Of a stretch of 6,732 bases of DNA, positions 6,681 through 6,732 are shown one piece after another (within the stretch, counting starts at the first letter, position 1; each line of letters begins with the position of its first letter). Location of the stretch: assembly GCA_046731855.1 (NCBI GenBank), contig JBKPLX010000028.1, forward strand, positions 1 through 6,732, written 5' to 3'. Origin of the DNA: Udaeobacter sp046731855. Lineage in GTDB: Bacteria > Verrucomicrobiota > Verrucomicrobiia > Chthoniobacterales > UBA10450. Position numbers and translations under genes: made by a program. The notes under the pieces were generated by a model that was not told the origin of the DNA, made no database searches, and worked only from the letters and a program-made list of their open reading frames with translations.

Positions 6681-6686
6681 CCTCCT
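6681..6686 (-). promoter_or_regulatory. AGGAGG Shine-Dalgarno-like site upstream of the four-cysteine protein
   Basis: The minus strand reads AGGAGG here, 10 bases before a GTG at 6670 and 13 before an ATG at 6667, both in frame with the 6098-6643 gene. The other genes in the window lack a strong site, so this could be chance. If it is used, the protein starts 8 or 9 residues earlier than ATG 6643. Confidence 0.35.
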
Positions 6687-6732
6687 AGTAACGTCGTCTG
6701 CCCAATCCCCAATACGCCAGGAACGCTGTCAA

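Noticed and set aside
6644..6712. N-terminal extension of the four-cysteine protein starting at 6712
   Set aside because: The codon at 6712 is TTG, not ATG, and the extension would bury the signal peptide behind more than 20 extra residues.

Overview
The window looks like bacterial chromosome from a soil or sediment organism, probably of the Verrucomicrobiota (Acidobacteriota is the main alternative). The clue is the gene at 888-1481. Its short exported N-terminal module ends in a phrase of the type 'VEPDGIVLTSKTGISKVYF', followed by a coiled-coil tail, a layout I associate with Verrucomicrobiota. This is family memory, not a search result. Base composition is moderate, Shine-Dalgarno sites are weak, and almost every product carries an export signal. 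I see no rRNA, tRNA, CRISPR array, insertion sequence or phage gene.

Left part (1-3779): a partial lipoprotein of glycoside hydrolase family 26 type runs leftward off the window edge from about 664. Diverging from it across a 223-base gap are a small exported coiled-coil protein (888-1481) and, 66 bases later, a 743-residue secreted glycoside hydrolase of clan GH-A type (1548-3779). That enzyme appears to carry a discoidin-like (F5/8 type C) carbohydrate-binding module inside its catalytic barrel. Together this looks like a small extracellular polysaccharide-degradation locus, without visible transporters or regulators.

Right part (3866-6643, all minus strand): three genes are separated by gaps of 100 or more bases, so they are probably not one tight operon. 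In transcription order they are an unrecognised four-cysteine exported protein (6098 to about 6643), a SABATH-type carboxyl methyltransferase (4887-5993), and an exported metallo-beta-lactamase-fold hydrolase of the COG1237 type (3866-4759). The last gene converges on the GH-A gene. SABATH enzymes are best known from plants, where they methylate small carboxylic acids, which makes this bacterial copy the most interesting single gene.

I do not see a clear new multi-gene system. The strongest leads are the nested-module hydrolase, the bacterial SABATH enzyme with an altered substrate-contact residue, and the exported COG1237 protein.
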